Counted from the first letter of the stretch, positions 1-9,066 are shown. The stretch: DNA of 64,000 nucleotides from Nocardia nova NBRC 15556 (GCF_001613005.1 NZ_BDBN01000058.1:1-64000); one strand, 5' to 3'. A program made the numbers and translations. The notes: generated from the sequence alone by a model not told the origin.

Positions 1-56
1 CACGCACTCACCATCTCCCAGATTTTCATCTGTTCGATCGGCGAGGCAACTTTTCC

Positions 57-86
57 AGCTTAGCTCAACCATCGGACCCGAACCAA
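57..86 (-). promoter_or_regulatory. Proximal promoter and leader start of the rRNA operon
   Basis: On the minus strand TTGGTT (86-81), 18 nt, TAAGCT (62-57) is followed by a TGG...AAGTTGCC stretch that resembles the start of mycobacterial rRNA leaders (TAGACTGGCAGGGTTGCC). It would be the second of two tandem promoters. The -35 box is weak; the call rests on the -10, on the leader similarity as I remember it, and on location. Bases 1-56 would be transcribed leader. Confidence 0.55.
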
Positions 87-195
87 ATCGGGGTCTCGGT
101 CGAACCAGTGTGATCGTCAGGCGCTCCCCGTACTACCTCGTTGTCCCCTTGCCTTTCGGCCCGGGGTTGGTGTCCGTGTCGCTCTGACCTGGAAT

Positions 196-224
196 AAGTT
201 ACGTGGCGGTTGATTCTATGTCAA
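196..224 (-). promoter_or_regulatory. Distal sigma70-type promoter of an rRNA operon
   Basis: On the minus strand TTGACA (224-219) and TAACTT (201-196) are separated by exactly 17 nt. The site lies just downstream of murA and points away from it toward the left edge. In mycobacteria the murA-rrs intergenic region carries the rRNA promoter, so I infer that it drives a 16S-23S-5S operon beyond the edge. No rRNA sequence is inside the window. Confidence 0.75.
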
Positions 225-262
225 ATCGCCTGGTCAGGAAGGTCTTTCGGATGTACGCCCGA

Positions 263-1525
263 CTACGCCGGCGTGCCGACCCGTTCCACCTCGGCGCCCA
301 GCGAGCGTAGGTTCTCCACGAAGTGCGGGTAGCCGCGGTCGATATGGAACACGTCGTGCACCTCGGTGACGCCGTCGGCGACCAGACCCGCGAGCACCAG
401 ACCCGCGCCGGCGCGAATATCCGACGACCACACCGGCGCACTGGACAGCCGCGGGATGCCCCGGACCACCGCGTGATGGCCGTCGGTGCGGGCGTCGGCG
501 CCCAGGCGGATCATCTCCTCGACGAAACGGAAGCGCGCCTCGAAGATGTTCTCGGTGATCATGGACGTCCCGTCGGCGATGGTCGCCAGGCCGATCGCCA
601 TCGGCTGCAGATCGGTGGGAAAGCCCGGGAACGGCAGGGTGGAGAAGTTCACCGCGCGCGGCCGCTCCGGTTGTTCCACCCGGAAACCGTTGGGTTCGAA
701 CGTGATTCGCGCACCCGCCGAACGCAGTTTGTCCAGCACCAGCGAGAGGTGCTTGGGGTTCAGGCCGGTGACGCGCACGTCGCCCCTCGTCATCGCGGCG
801 GCGATTCCCCAGGTCGCGGCCACGATCCGGTCACCGATCACCTGATGGGTGGTGGGCGCGAGTTTGCGCACGCCGGAGATGGTGAGCACCGAGGTGCCTG
901 CGCCGTCGATGCGGGCGCCCATCCGGGTGAGCATGGTGCACAGGTCGACGATCTCGGGTTCGCGCGCGGCGTTGTCGATCACCGTCTCCCCCTCCGCGAG
1001 GACCGCGGCCATGAGGATGTTCTCGGTCGCGCCGACCGACGGGAAATCCAGCCGGATGCGCGCACCCTGCAGCTCGTCGGCGCGCGCGACCAGGCAGCCG
1101 TGCTCGATTTCGCTGGTCGCGCCGAGCAGTCGCAGACCGGCCTGATGCATGTCGAGTGGACGGGACCCGATCGCATCGCCGCCGGGCAGCGCGACGACCG
1201 CGCGCTTGCACCGCGCCATCAGCGGCCCCAGCACGCAGACCGAGGCGCGGAACTGCGTCACCGCCGGGAAGTCGGCGTGATACTTCGGCTCGGCCGGGGT
1301 GGTGATGGTGACCACCGATCCGTCGACGGTGACATCGCAGCCCAAACCGCGCAGAACCTCCGCCATCAGCGGTACGTCGAGGATGTCCGGGCAGTTGGTG
1401 ATCGTCGTCGTGCCTTCGGCCAACAGGGCGGCGGCCATCAGCTTGAGGACGCTGTTCTTCGCGCCACCCACTGCGACCTCGCCGACCAGCCGACTGCCCC
1501 CGGTCACCAGAAACCGTTCACTCAC
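263..1525 (-). CDS. murA: UDP-N-acetylglucosamine 1-carboxyvinyltransferase MurA
   Basis: Transfers enolpyruvate from PEP to UDP-GlcNAc, the first committed step of peptidoglycan synthesis, in the cytoplasm. The protein is 420 aa from the GTG at 1525, the family's usual length. A longer reading to 1606 would add a proline/arginine-rich tail that looks non-coding. The substrate motif GGAKNS is at residues 20-25. The active-site loop reads GGDAIGSRP, with Asp at residue 117 in place of the Cys that fosfomycin alkylates in most bacteria; M. tuberculosis MurA also has Asp117. The gene lies 10 nt after the adenosyltransferase gene, probably in one transcript, and is followed by the rRNA promoters. 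Confidence 0.96.
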   Translation of the reverse strand: MSERFLVTGGSRLVGEVAVGGAKNSVLKLMAAALLAEGTTTITNCPDILDVPLMAEVLRGLGCDVTVDGSVVTITTPAEPKYHADFPAVTQFRASVCVLGPLMARCKRAVVALPGGDAIGSRPLDMHQAGLRLLGATSEIEHGCLVARADELQGARIRLDFPSVGATENILMAAVLAEGETVIDNAAREPEIVDLCTMLTRMGARIDGAGTSVLTISGVRKLAPTTHQVIGDRIVAATWGIAAAMTRGDVRVTGLNPKHLSLVLDKLRSAGARITFEPNGFRVEQPERPRAVNFSTLPFPGFPTDLQPMAIGLATIADGTSMITENIFEARFRFVEEMIRLGADARTDGHHAVVRGIPRLSSAPVWSSDIRAGAGLVLAGLVADGVTEVHDVFHIDRGYPHFVENLRSLGAEVERVGTPA

Positions 1526-1535
1526 GGGGGCCAGC

Positions 1536-2144
1536 CTAACGGGAGGGCTGGTCGGTCGCGGCCGGTCCGCCGGTCTCCGATCCCCCGGGCCGCCACAGCA
1601 CGTCACCGTCCGGGTTGGCCACCCGGCCGAGGATGAACAGCAGATCGGACAGCCGATTGAGGTATTTCGCGGGCAACACGCTGATGTCGTCCGGATGTGC
1701 GTCCACCGCCGCCCACGCCGCGCGTTCCGCCCGGCGCGCCACGGTGCGGGCCGTATGCAGCAGCGCGGCCAACGGCGTGCCGCCGGGCAGGATGAACGAA
1801 TTCAGCGGAGCAAGTTCGGCATTGAACTCGTCACACCAGCGTTCCAGCCGGTCGATATAGGACTGGGTGATCCGCAGCGGCGGATATTTCGGATCTGGCA
1901 CGACCGGGGTGGACAGATCGGCGCCGGCGTCGAACAGATCGTTCTGCACCTGGCGCAGCACCTCGGCGATGCGCGATTCCGGCCGGCCGAGGGCGAGAGC
2001 CACACCGAGTGCGGCGTTGGTCTCGTCGCAGTCGGCGTAGGCCACCAGCCGCGGATCGGTCTTCGGAACCCGGGAGAAGTCGCTCAAACCGGTGGTGCCG
2101 TCGTCTCCGGTCCGGGTATAGATCTTGGTCAGATGCACACTCAT
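1536..2144 (-). CDS. pduO: PduO-type ATP:cob(I)alamin adenosyltransferase
   Basis: Adenosylates cob(I)alamin to give coenzyme B12 for mutases, such as the isobutyryl-CoA mutase encoded at 44.7-48.0 kb. The protein is 202 aa. The N-terminal motif KIYTRTGDDGTTGL (about residues 7-20) is the ATP-binding signature of the PduO family, and the C-terminal four-helix part has RAERAAWAA and YLNRLSDLLF, which line the cobalamin and ATP pocket in this family. The start is the ATG at 2144. It lies between the DUF2550 gene (24 nt) and murA (10 nt), the same order as Rv1312-Rv1314c-murA in M. tuberculosis. Confidence 0.93.
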   Translation of the reverse strand: MSVHLTKIYTRTGDDGTTGLSDFSRVPKTDPRLVAYADCDETNAALGVALALGRPESRIAEVLRQVQNDLFDAGADLSTPVVPDPKYPPLRITQSYIDRLERWCDEFNAELAPLNSFILPGGTPLAALLHTARTVARRAERAAWAAVDAHPDDISVLPAKYLNRLSDLLFILGRVANPDGDVLWRPGGSETGGPAATDQPSR

Positions 2145-2168
2145 TGCTGGTGACCACCTATTTCTGGG

Positions 2169-2603
2169 TCAACGTCCCGGTCGGCGCCGGATGCGTTCGG
2201 AGGGCCGCGATTCGACCCAGGACAGGAATGCCGTCAGCGCCGGCCGATCCAGGGCGAGTTCATAGCTGCCGTCACCGTCGGAGACCGCGATCACGACGAT
2301 GTCGTCGGTCATGATGTCGTACTCGTCGCCCACCGGAGAACGCCGATCGACCACTTCGATGCCCAGCCGCCGGATGGTCGAATCCGGTCCCACCTTCAGG
2401 CTGGTGAGCTTGTAGAAGACGAGCCGGGATTCGCCGTAGCGAATCAGGCCGTGCCGCCACCCTTGACCACCCTGCGCCGGAAGGACGCGCAGAATCGCCG
2501 CGGTTCCACCTCGGCGCAACATGATCAGGCGATACAGCGACACCAGCGCTACGCCGACCAGCAGCAGCACCAGAATGATCAGAAGCACCATCCCGGTCCG
2601 CAA
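2169..2603 (-). CDS. DUF2550 single-pass membrane protein
   Basis: A 144 aa protein with one N-terminal membrane segment (about residues 5-27, rich in L/I/V) followed by a basic juxtamembrane stretch (RLIMLRRGG) and a soluble domain of alternating strands ending in a very basic tail (RIRRRPGR). This matches the DUF2550 family found only in actinobacteria, whose M. tuberculosis member Rv1312 lies just after atpC. Function is unknown. Unlike Rv1312 it is separated from atpC by 427 nt containing a hairpin, so it may have its own promoter. Confidence 0.8.
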   Translation of the reverse strand: MRTGMVLLIILVLLLVGVALVSLYRLIMLRRGGTAAILRVLPAQGGQGWRHGLIRYGESRLVFYKLTSLKVGPDSTIRRLGIEVVDRRSPVGDEYDIMTDDIVVIAVSDGDGSYELALDRPALTAFLSWVESRPSERIRRRPGR

Positions 2604-3030
2604 TCCAGGTCCGTCCCTTCGCTTCGCCCCTGTGCCGTCGCCAGCGCCGTGCCATCCCCGAACAAGGCCGCTCCCGCAGCGAGTCTACAAACCAGGGCGC
2701 CGCGGCACACAGCCGGTACATCCGTTCCACAAACGAGGATATCGGCCGATTCGCCGATCCGGAGGAAGGTGATCAGAGGCACACTCGCACAAGGGCATTC
2801 GAAGCCCGTCAGGGTTGGCTGTGCGCGGGTTCACGATGGGTCTCGTATTCGCCCGCCGGCATCGGGTCGCGCTCAGGACAGGGTGGAGGGCGCACCCCCG
2901 GACGGTCACCCCGGCGAGGGTGTGGCCGATTCATCACCAGCGAAATTCCGGCAGAAACACCGGGTGGCGGCCCGGAGATCCGGACCGCCACACGGTTGCG
3001 CTATTCCGTTGTCGCCCTGAGGCGTTCGCG
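2604..3030. other. Intergenic region between atpC and the DUF2550 gene
   Basis: 427 nt with no ORF that has convincing codon bias, homology or ribosome binding site. The only structure I see is the hairpin at 2964-2991 after atpC. The rest presumably holds the promoter for the DUF2550-pduO-murA group, but I could not pick out a clear -35/-10 pair. Confidence 0.6.
2964..2991 (-). terminator. Terminator of the ATP synthase operon
   Basis: GTGGCGG-C-CCGG-AGAT-CCGG-A-CCGCCAC forms an 11-bp GC-rich stem with one internal mismatch and a 4-nt loop, about 40 nt after the atpC stop. The downstream minus-strand sequence has only a short T run (GTGTTTC), typical of actinobacterial terminators with weak U tracts. 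Confidence 0.6.
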
Positions 3031-3405
3031 TCAGGCGCTCATCGCTTCCACCGCGCGAATTCGCGCGGTCGCCGCGTTCTGTTCCTGCTCCGAGGCATTC
3101 GGATCGGCCAGGACCGCGCGGGCGGCGTCGAGATCGATATCGCCCGCAAATTCCGCCGATTCGGCGAGAATCCGGACCGCCTCACCGGTGCACGAGAAGA
3201 AACCTCCGTGCACGGCCGCGACGATCCGCTCGCCCTCGGTGCTGTCGATGGTCACGATCCCGCCCTCGACCAGCTGGCCGAGTACGGGCTCGTGGCCGTG
3301 CAGAATACCGATCTGACCTTCCGTGGTCTGGGCGCTGACGAAACTCGCCGTCCCCGACCACAGCCGCCGCTCGATGGCGACCAGATCAACTGACATATCC
3401 GCCAT
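3031..3405 (-). CDS. atpC: F1Fo ATP synthase subunit epsilon
   Basis: Central-stalk subunit that couples rotation to catalysis and inhibits ATP hydrolysis. It has 124 aa: an N-terminal beta-sandwich (QIGILHGHEPVLGQLVEGG is the family signature, about residues 30-50) and a C-terminal helical hairpin (ILAESAEFAGDIDLDAARAV). It is last in the atp operon, starting 6 nt after atpD. The start is the ATG at 3405; an internal ATG at codon 4 is also possible. Confidence 0.95.
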   Translation of the reverse strand: MADMSVDLVAIERRLWSGTASFVSAQTTEGQIGILHGHEPVLGQLVEGGIVTIDSTEGERIVAAVHGGFFSCTGEAVRILAESAEFAGDIDLDAARAVLADPNASEQEQNAATARIRAVEAMSA

Positions 3406-3411
3406 GGTGGA

Positions 3412-4860
3412 CTACTTCCCGGCGATCTTCTTCGCGGCCGCCTCGACGTCGTCCAGGCCACCGCAGGAGTTGAACGCCTGCTCCGGCAGGTGGTCGAATT
3501 CGCCCTTGCAGACCCGCTCGAAGTCGTCGATGGTCTGCTCCAGCGGCACGACCGAACCCGGCTGACCGGTGAACTTCTCGGCCACGATGAAGTTCTGGCC
3601 GAGGAACTTCTCCAGACGACGCGCCCGGCCGACCAGGACCTTGTCCTCTTCGGAGAGCTCGTCCATACCCAGAATCGCGATGATGTCCTGCAGTTCCTTG
3701 TACTTCTGCAGGATTCGCTTGACCTCGTTGGCCACCGCGAAGTGCCGCTCGCCGACGATCGAGGCCTCGAGGATTCGGGAGGTCGAGGTCAGCGGGTCGA
3801 CGGCGGGGTAGATACCCTTCTGCGAAATCGGGCGGGAGAGCTCGGTGGTCGCGTCCAGGTGGGCGAAGGTGGTCGCCGGCGCCGGGTCGGTGTAGTCGTC
3901 GGCGGGGACGTAGATCGCCTGCATCGAGGTGATCGAACGACCACGGGTCGAGGTGATGCGCTCCTGCAGCTGACCCATCTCGTCCGCCAGGGTCGGCTGG
4001 TAACCGACGGCCGAAGGCATACGACCCAGCAGGGTCGAGACCTCGGAACCGGCCTGGGTGAAGCGGAAGATGTTGTCGATGAACAGCAGCACGTCCTGGC
4101 CCTGCACATCGCGGAAGTACTCCGCCATGGTCAGCGCGGACAGCGCGACGCGCATACGGGTGCCCGGCGGCTCGTCCATCTGGCCGAAGACGAGGGCGGT
4201 GTCCTGAAGGACGCCCATCTCTTCCATTTCCAGGTGGAGGTCGGTGCCCTCACGGGTGCGCTCACCGACGCCGGCGAACACCGACGTACCGGAGAACTCA
4301 CGCGCGATACGGGTGATCATCTCCTGGATCAGAACGGTCTTGCCGACACCGGCACCACCGAACAGACCGATCTTGCCGCCCTTCACGTACGGGGTCAGCA
4401 GGTCGATGACCTTGATGCCCGTCTCCAGGATCTCGGTCTTACCCTCGAGCTGGTCGAAGGCCGGCGGCTGGCGGTGGATGCCCCACTGCTCGCCGTCGCG
4501 GCCCAGGCCGGGGGTGTCGAGGCAGTCGCCGAGGGCGTTGAACACGTGGCCCTTGGTGACGTCGCCGACCGGAACCGAGATCGGCTTGCCGGTGTCGGAC
4601 ACCGGGACGCCGCGGACCAGGCCGTCGGTCGGCTGCATCGAAATGGTGCGGACGATGTTGTCGCCCAGATGCTGCGCGACCTCGAGGGTCAGCGTCTTGG
4701 CCACCGACGGCAGGGTGACGTCGGCGTGCAGCGCATTGAACAGATCTGGGATGGCGCCGCGCGGAAACTCGACGTCCACAACGGGGCCGTTGACCCGGAC
4801 GACGCGGCCTGTGCCAGCGCCCGCCCGGCTTGCGTTTTCTTGCGTGACAGCTGCGGTCAT
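3412..4860 (-). CDS. atpD: F1Fo ATP synthase subunit beta
   Basis: Catalytic subunit of F1 that makes ATP from ADP and phosphate. It has 482 aa. The P-loop GGAGVGKTVLIQE is at about residues 165-177, followed by the catalytic GERTREG segment and the DELSEEDK (DELSEED-like) motif near the C-terminus. The N-terminal extension MTAAVTQENASRAGAGTG before the conserved GRVVRVNGPVVDVEF is a usual actinobacterial addition. It lies 26 nt after atpG. Confidence 0.98.
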   Translation of the reverse strand: MTAAVTQENASRAGAGTGRVVRVNGPVVDVEFPRGAIPDLFNALHADVTLPSVAKTLTLEVAQHLGDNIVRTISMQPTDGLVRGVPVSDTGKPISVPVGDVTKGHVFNALGDCLDTPGLGRDGEQWGIHRQPPAFDQLEGKTEILETGIKVIDLLTPYVKGGKIGLFGGAGVGKTVLIQEMITRIAREFSGTSVFAGVGERTREGTDLHLEMEEMGVLQDTALVFGQMDEPPGTRMRVALSALTMAEYFRDVQGQDVLLFIDNIFRFTQAGSEVSTLLGRMPSAVGYQPTLADEMGQLQERITSTRGRSITSMQAIYVPADDYTDPAPATTFAHLDATTELSRPISQKGIYPAVDPLTSTSRILEASIVGERHFAVANEVKRILQKYKELQDIIAILGMDELSEEDKVLVGRARRLEKFLGQNFIVAEKFTGQPGSVVPLEQTIDDFERVCKGEFDHLPEQAFNSCGGLDDVEAAAKKIAGK

Positions 4861-4886
4861 TTGTTCTCTTCCATGGGGGCTAGGGC

Positions 4887-5855
4887 TTAGTCGCGATCCG
4901 AGGACGCAGCCAGCGCGTTCGCGCCGCCGACGATTTCACTGATTTCCTGCGTGATGTTCGCCTGCCGGATCGAGTTCGCCTGGCGGGTCAGGGTATTGAC
5001 CAGCTCGGTGGCGTTGTCGGTGGCAGCCTTCATTGCGGTGCGGCGCGCGGCCGACTCCGAGGCCGCGGCCTCGAGCAACGACGAGTAGATGCGGGTGTTG
5101 ATGTACTTCGGCAGCAGGGCGCCGAGCAGCTTGTCCGCATCCGGTTCGAACTCGTAGAGCGAGGTGATCTTCGCGTCCGGCGAGTCGGTGAGCATGTCCT
5201 CGCCGAGTTCGAAGTTCTCGTCGATGAAGCTCACCTGGATCGGAGCGAGCCGGCGAACCTCGGGCACCTGCGACAGCATCGAGACGAAGCGGGTGTAGAC
5301 GATGTGGATCTCGTCCACGCCCTCCATGGTCCCGCCGCCCGGAGCCTCCACCTCGGTCTCGGAACCCGCCATGAACACGTCCACCAGGTGATGGCATGCG
5401 GCCGAGGCGTCGGTGTAGTGCGGCTGCTGCGAGAACCCGGTCCACGAACCGGCCAGCGGCCGGTTGCGGAACGTGTAGTACGTCAGGCCCTTGTTGCCCA
5501 TCACGTACAGCACCGGCTCCTTGCCCTCGGAGCGCAGCGTCGTGATGAGCTCCTCGGTGCGCTTGAGCACGTTGGAGTTGTAGCCACCGCACATACCGCT
5601 GTCACTGGTGATCACCAGGATGGCGGCGCGGCGCGGAGTGGCCCGCTCGGTGAGCAGCGGGTGGTTGAGATTCGAGGACGCACTGGCCAATTCGCCGAGC
5701 ACCTTCGTGATCTCTTCCGCATACGGCTTCGCGGCGGCCACCCGGGCCTGGGCCTTGCTGATTCGCGAGGTCGCGATCAGTTCCTGGGCCTTGGTGATCT
5801 TCTTGATCGAGCTCACGCCACGAATACGGGAGCGCAATTCACGCAAGTTCGCCAT
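4887..5855 (-). CDS. atpG: F1Fo ATP synthase subunit gamma
   Basis: Rotor shaft of F1. It has 322 aa with the N-terminal signature RELRSRIRGVSSIKKITKAQELIATS and the C-terminal helix RQANSIRQANITQEISEIVGGANAL. Between these (about residues 165-185) an extra acidic, glycine-rich loop (SETEVEAPGGGTMEGVDE) is present; mycobacterial gamma subunits carry an insertion at the same place. The gene starts 54 nt after the atpA stop. Confidence 0.97.
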   Translation of the reverse strand: MANLRELRSRIRGVSSIKKITKAQELIATSRISKAQARVAAAKPYAEEITKVLGELASASSNLNHPLLTERATPRRAAILVITSDSGMCGGYNSNVLKRTEELITTLRSEGKEPVLYVMGNKGLTYYTFRNRPLAGSWTGFSQQPHYTDASAACHHLVDVFMAGSETEVEAPGGGTMEGVDEIHIVYTRFVSMLSQVPEVRRLAPIQVSFIDENFELGEDMLTDSPDAKITSLYEFEPDADKLLGALLPKYINTRIYSSLLEAAASESAARRTAMKAATDNATELVNTLTRQANSIRQANITQEISEIVGGANALAASSDRD

Positions 5856-5909
5856 CAGCGGTTCACACTCCCTTCGCGTATCGAATTCGTAGGCATCGTC
5901 GGACCCGGC

Positions 5910-7547
5910 TTACTTCTCGACGTGCTTACGGGTGACCGACAGCGACTCGACCTCTTCGTGGTCCAGCTCGCCGGCCTCGGCCTCGTTGACCACGCGGCTG
6001 CCGTCGGAGGCCAGGAAGCCCTGCTTGAAGCGCTCGGTCTCGGTCTTGATCGCGTCGGCGGCCTCGCCCTCGAGGACCTTGCCACCGGCGATCGACTCGA
6101 AGGCCTGCGGCGCGGCGCGGTGCAGCGTCTCCAGCAGTTCGGAGTTGAAGCGGCGGACGTCGCCGACCGGCACCGAGTCGTAGTAGCCGGCGTCGACCAG
6201 GTAGATCGAGACGATCTGGTCCTCGACGGCGACCGGCGAGTACTGGTCCTGCTTGAGCAGCTCGACCCAGCGGGCACCACGCTCGAGCTGGGCCAGCGAG
6301 GCGGCGTCCAGGTCGGAGGCGAAGGCGGAGAACGCCTCCAGCTCGCGGTAGGAGGCCAGCTCCAGACGCAGCGAACCGGCGACCTTCTTCATGCCCTTGG
6401 TCTGCGCGGCGCCACCGACACGGGAGACGGAGGTACCGACGTTGATGGCCGGACGCACACCCTTGTTGAACAGGTCGGACTCGAGGAAGACCTGGCCGTC
6501 GGTGATGGAGATGACGTTGGTCGGGATGAACGCCGAGATGTCGTTGGCCTTCGTCTCGATGATCGGCAGACCAGTCATCGAACCGGCGCCCATCGCGTCG
6601 GACAGCTTCGCGCAACGCTCCAGCAGACGGGAGTGCAGGTAGAAGACGTCACCGGGGTACGCCTCACGGCCCGGCGGGCGACGCAGCAGCAGCGAGATGG
6701 CGCGGTAGGCCTCGGCCTGCTTGGACAGGTCGTCGAACACGATCAGGACGTGCTTGCCCTGGTACATCCAGTGCTGGCCGAGCGCGGAACCGGTGTAGGG
6801 CGCGAGCCACTTGAAACCGGCGGAGTCGGAGGCCGGGGCCGCGACGATGGTGGTGTATTCCATCGCACCGTGCGCCTCGAGCGCGGACTTCACGCCGGCG
6901 ATGGTGGAGCCCTTCTGGCCGATCGCGACGTAGATGCAGCGCATCTGCTTCTTCGGATCGCCGGACTCCCAGTTGGCCTTCTGGTTCAGGATGGCGTCGA
7001 TGCAGACCGCGGTCTTGCCGGTCTTGCGGTCGCCGATGACCAGCTGACGCTGGCCGCGGCCGATGGCGGTCAGCGCGTCGATGGCGGTGATGCCGGTGGC
7101 CATCGGCTCCTCGACCGGCTGGCGCTCCAGCACGGTCGCGGCCTGCAGCTCCAGCACGCGGCGCTCGTCGGCCTCGATCTCGCCCAGGCCGTCGATCGGC
7201 TGGCCGAGGGGGTTGATGACGCGGCCCAGGAACTTGTCGCCGACCGGCACCGAGAGCACGTCACCGGTGCGGCGGACCTGCTGGCCCTCTTCGATGCCGT
7301 CGAACTCACCGAGGATGACCGCACCGATCTCGTCGGGGTCGAGGTTCAACGCGACACCCAGCACACCGCCGGGGAATTCGAGGATCTCGTTGGTCATCGC
7401 CGACGGCAGGCCGCTGACGTGCGCGATGCCGTCACTGGTGTCGGTGACCGTGCCGATTTCCTCGATGGAGGTTTCGGGGGTGTAGCTCTGGGTGTAGCTT
7501 TCGATCGCGCTACGGATCTCATCGGGGGAGATCGTCAGCTCCGCCAT
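5910..7547 (-). CDS. atpA: F1Fo ATP synthase subunit alpha
   Basis: Non-catalytic nucleotide-binding subunit of F1, forming the alpha3beta3 hexamer with AtpD. It has 545 aa. The P-loop GDRKTGKTAVC is near residue 172, and the family signature PAINVGTSVSRVGGAAQ lies further on. The C-terminal extension after ERFKQGF (about 35 residues, rich in Glu) resembles the mycobacterial C-terminal tail known to suppress ATP hydrolysis. The start ATG at 7547 follows a GGAAGAACC ribosome binding site. Confidence 0.98.
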   Translation of the reverse strand: MAELTISPDEIRSAIESYTQSYTPETSIEEIGTVTDTSDGIAHVSGLPSAMTNEILEFPGGVLGVALNLDPDEIGAVILGEFDGIEEGQQVRRTGDVLSVPVGDKFLGRVINPLGQPIDGLGEIEADERRVLELQAATVLERQPVEEPMATGITAIDALTAIGRGQRQLVIGDRKTGKTAVCIDAILNQKANWESGDPKKQMRCIYVAIGQKGSTIAGVKSALEAHGAMEYTTIVAAPASDSAGFKWLAPYTGSALGQHWMYQGKHVLIVFDDLSKQAEAYRAISLLLRRPPGREAYPGDVFYLHSRLLERCAKLSDAMGAGSMTGLPIIETKANDISAFIPTNVISITDGQVFLESDLFNKGVRPAINVGTSVSRVGGAAQTKGMKKVAGSLRLELASYRELEAFSAFASDLDAASLAQLERGARWVELLKQDQYSPVAVEDQIVSIYLVDAGYYDSVPVGDVRRFNSELLETLHRAAPQAFESIAGGKVLEGEAADAIKTETERFKQGFLASDGSRVVNEAEAGELDHEEVESLSVTRKHVEK

Positions 7548-7607
7548 GGTTCTTCCTGCTCTCGCTGTGGTCTGGAATGTCGGGTGGGTGCCGGGCTCGG
7601 GGCTCGG

Positions 7608-8417
7608 CTAGGCCAGGGCCTGGCGCAGGCGCTGCAGTCGGCCGACGGCGCTGCCGTCGATGACGTCGTCGCCGATGCGCACGACGACACCGGCCAGCAG
7701 TGCCGGATCGACCTGCACGTGGATGGTGACCGGCTTGTCGTAGATTCGCTGCAGCGATGCGGCGAGATGCTCCCGCTGCTGCTGCGTCAGGGCCGTCGCC
7801 GAACGAACGTGCGCGACGATCTGCTTGCGCAGCGACGCCGCCAGATCGGACAGCTGGTCGAAGGCGACGCCGACATCACCGCGCGACCGGCCGACCGCCT
7901 GCTCGGCCAGCTGCATGGTGACGTCTTCGACCTTCCCGGCGAGCAGCCGCGCCAGCAGGTCGCGCTTGGCGGCCGCCGGCTTACCGCGATCGGTGAGTGC
8001 CTGCTCCAGATCCGGGTTGTCTTCGACGGTGCGGCCCAACCGGAACAACTCGTCCTCGACGGCGTCGATACGTCCGCGGTCGGCCGCGGCGCGTAACAGC
8101 GCCTCCTGCCCGAGCAGCACCAGGGTGTCGACCAGGTCTCGGGTCCGAGACCAGTCCTGGGCGACGGCAGTGGTCAGCACGGCCTGAGTGGCCGCGCTGA
8201 TCTTGCCGCCGAACACGCGTTCGGCCAGTTCGGCACGCACCGAACTCGACACCGACTTATCCGCGAGCGCCACACGCAGCGAACGCTGGTCGTCGAGCAC
8301 GGCGACTACGGCGAACAGTTCGGAGCCCGTCGTGGCGGCGACGGAGTCACTCCCGGTGAGTGCGGCCGAAAGAGCTTCCCTCGCACGGGAACTCGCCTCG
8401 CGGCTCGCTGCGTACAT
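7608..8417 (-). CDS. atpH: F1Fo ATP synthase subunit delta
   Basis: Peripheral-stalk subunit that holds F1 to the b subunit. It has 269 aa from ATG 8417 (MYAASREASSRAREAL), matching the start of other actinobacterial delta subunits. The frame stays open to 8489, and a GTG at 8483 sits 8 nt after GAGAGG, so an N-terminal extension of 22 aa cannot be excluded. In mycobacteria delta is fused behind a b-like domain; here atpF and atpH are separate, which argues against Mycobacterium as host. Confidence 0.93.
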   Translation of the reverse strand: MYAASREASSRAREALSAALTGSDSVAATTGSELFAVVAVLDDQRSLRVALADKSVSSSVRAELAERVFGGKISAATQAVLTTAVAQDWSRTRDLVDTLVLLGQEALLRAAADRGRIDAVEDELFRLGRTVEDNPDLEQALTDRGKPAAAKRDLLARLLAGKVEDVTMQLAEQAVGRSRGDVGVAFDQLSDLAASLRKQIVAHVRSATALTQQQREHLAASLQRIYDKPVTIHVQVDPALLAGVVVRIGDDVIDGSAVGRLQRLRQALA

Positions 8418-8506
8418 GCTTCCCACTTTCACTGTGTTGAATTCCGGGGCCCGGAGTGGTCGGGCGCCGGTGACTTGCGTCACCGACAAGACCTCTCAGG
8501 CGCAGG

Positions 8507-9061
8507 TTACCTTCCGACCCCGATGCCGGCCTTCTGATCCAGCTCGGTGAGGAACCGATCGATGGACGCCGCCTGCTTGGCTTCGTCCGCCACGGACTGC
8601 CCGATGATCTTTTCGGCCAGGTCGACCGCGGTGCGGCCGAGCTCGGACCGGAGCTCGGTCACGATCTGCTGACGCTGCGCGTCGAGCTGCGCGTTTCCGG
8701 CGGAGACGATGCGATCGGCTTCGGCCTGAGCCTCCGAGCGCAACTGCGCGAGGATCTGCTGGCCCTGGGTACGCGCTTCCTCACGGATGCGCGCGGCCTC
8801 GAGCCGAGCCTCGGCCAGCTGCTGCTGGTACTGCTGCAGGGTTTCCTGCGCCTCGGCCTGTGCGGCCTCGGCCTTGGCCATGCCGCCTTCGATCTTCTCC
8901 GAGCGCTCGTCGAGCACCTTCGTCAATCGAGGAACCACGTACTTGTAGAACAGGATCCCGATGACGACAACGCACACCACCGACCAGACGATGTCGTATG
9001 GCTCCGGAATCAGAGGGTTCTTGTCCTCTGCATTCTCGGCGAGCAAGTACATGCTGTTCAT
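8507..9061 (-). CDS. atpF: F1Fo ATP synthase subunit b
   Basis: Peripheral stalk of Fo. It has 184 aa with one membrane helix (about residues 22-44, YDIVWSVVCVVVIGILFYKYVV) and then a long charged coiled coil rich in Ala, Gln, Glu and Arg (KIEGGMAKAEAAQAEAQETL onward) that dimerises and binds delta. It begins 5 nt after atpE and ends upstream of atpH without fusion. Confidence 0.96.
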   Translation of the reverse strand: MNSMYLLAENAEDKNPLIPEPYDIVWSVVCVVVIGILFYKYVVPRLTKVLDERSEKIEGGMAKAEAAQAEAQETLQQYQQQLAEARLEAARIREEARTQGQQILAQLRSEAQAEADRIVSAGNAQLDAQRQQIVTELRSELGRTAVDLAEKIIGQSVADEAKQAASIDRFLTELDQKAGIGVGR

Positions 9062-9066
9062 CGGAA

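Noticed and set aside
2604..3030. Small ORFs in the atpC-DUF2550 gap, such as the minus-strand frame 2685-2909
   Set aside because: Poor codon bias, no ribosome binding site and no recognisable motif.
5304..8096. 930-codon open frame antisense to atpG, atpA and atpH
   Set aside because: It mirrors highly conserved ATP synthase genes; the lack of stops is a GC-rich artefact and the translation has no family features.
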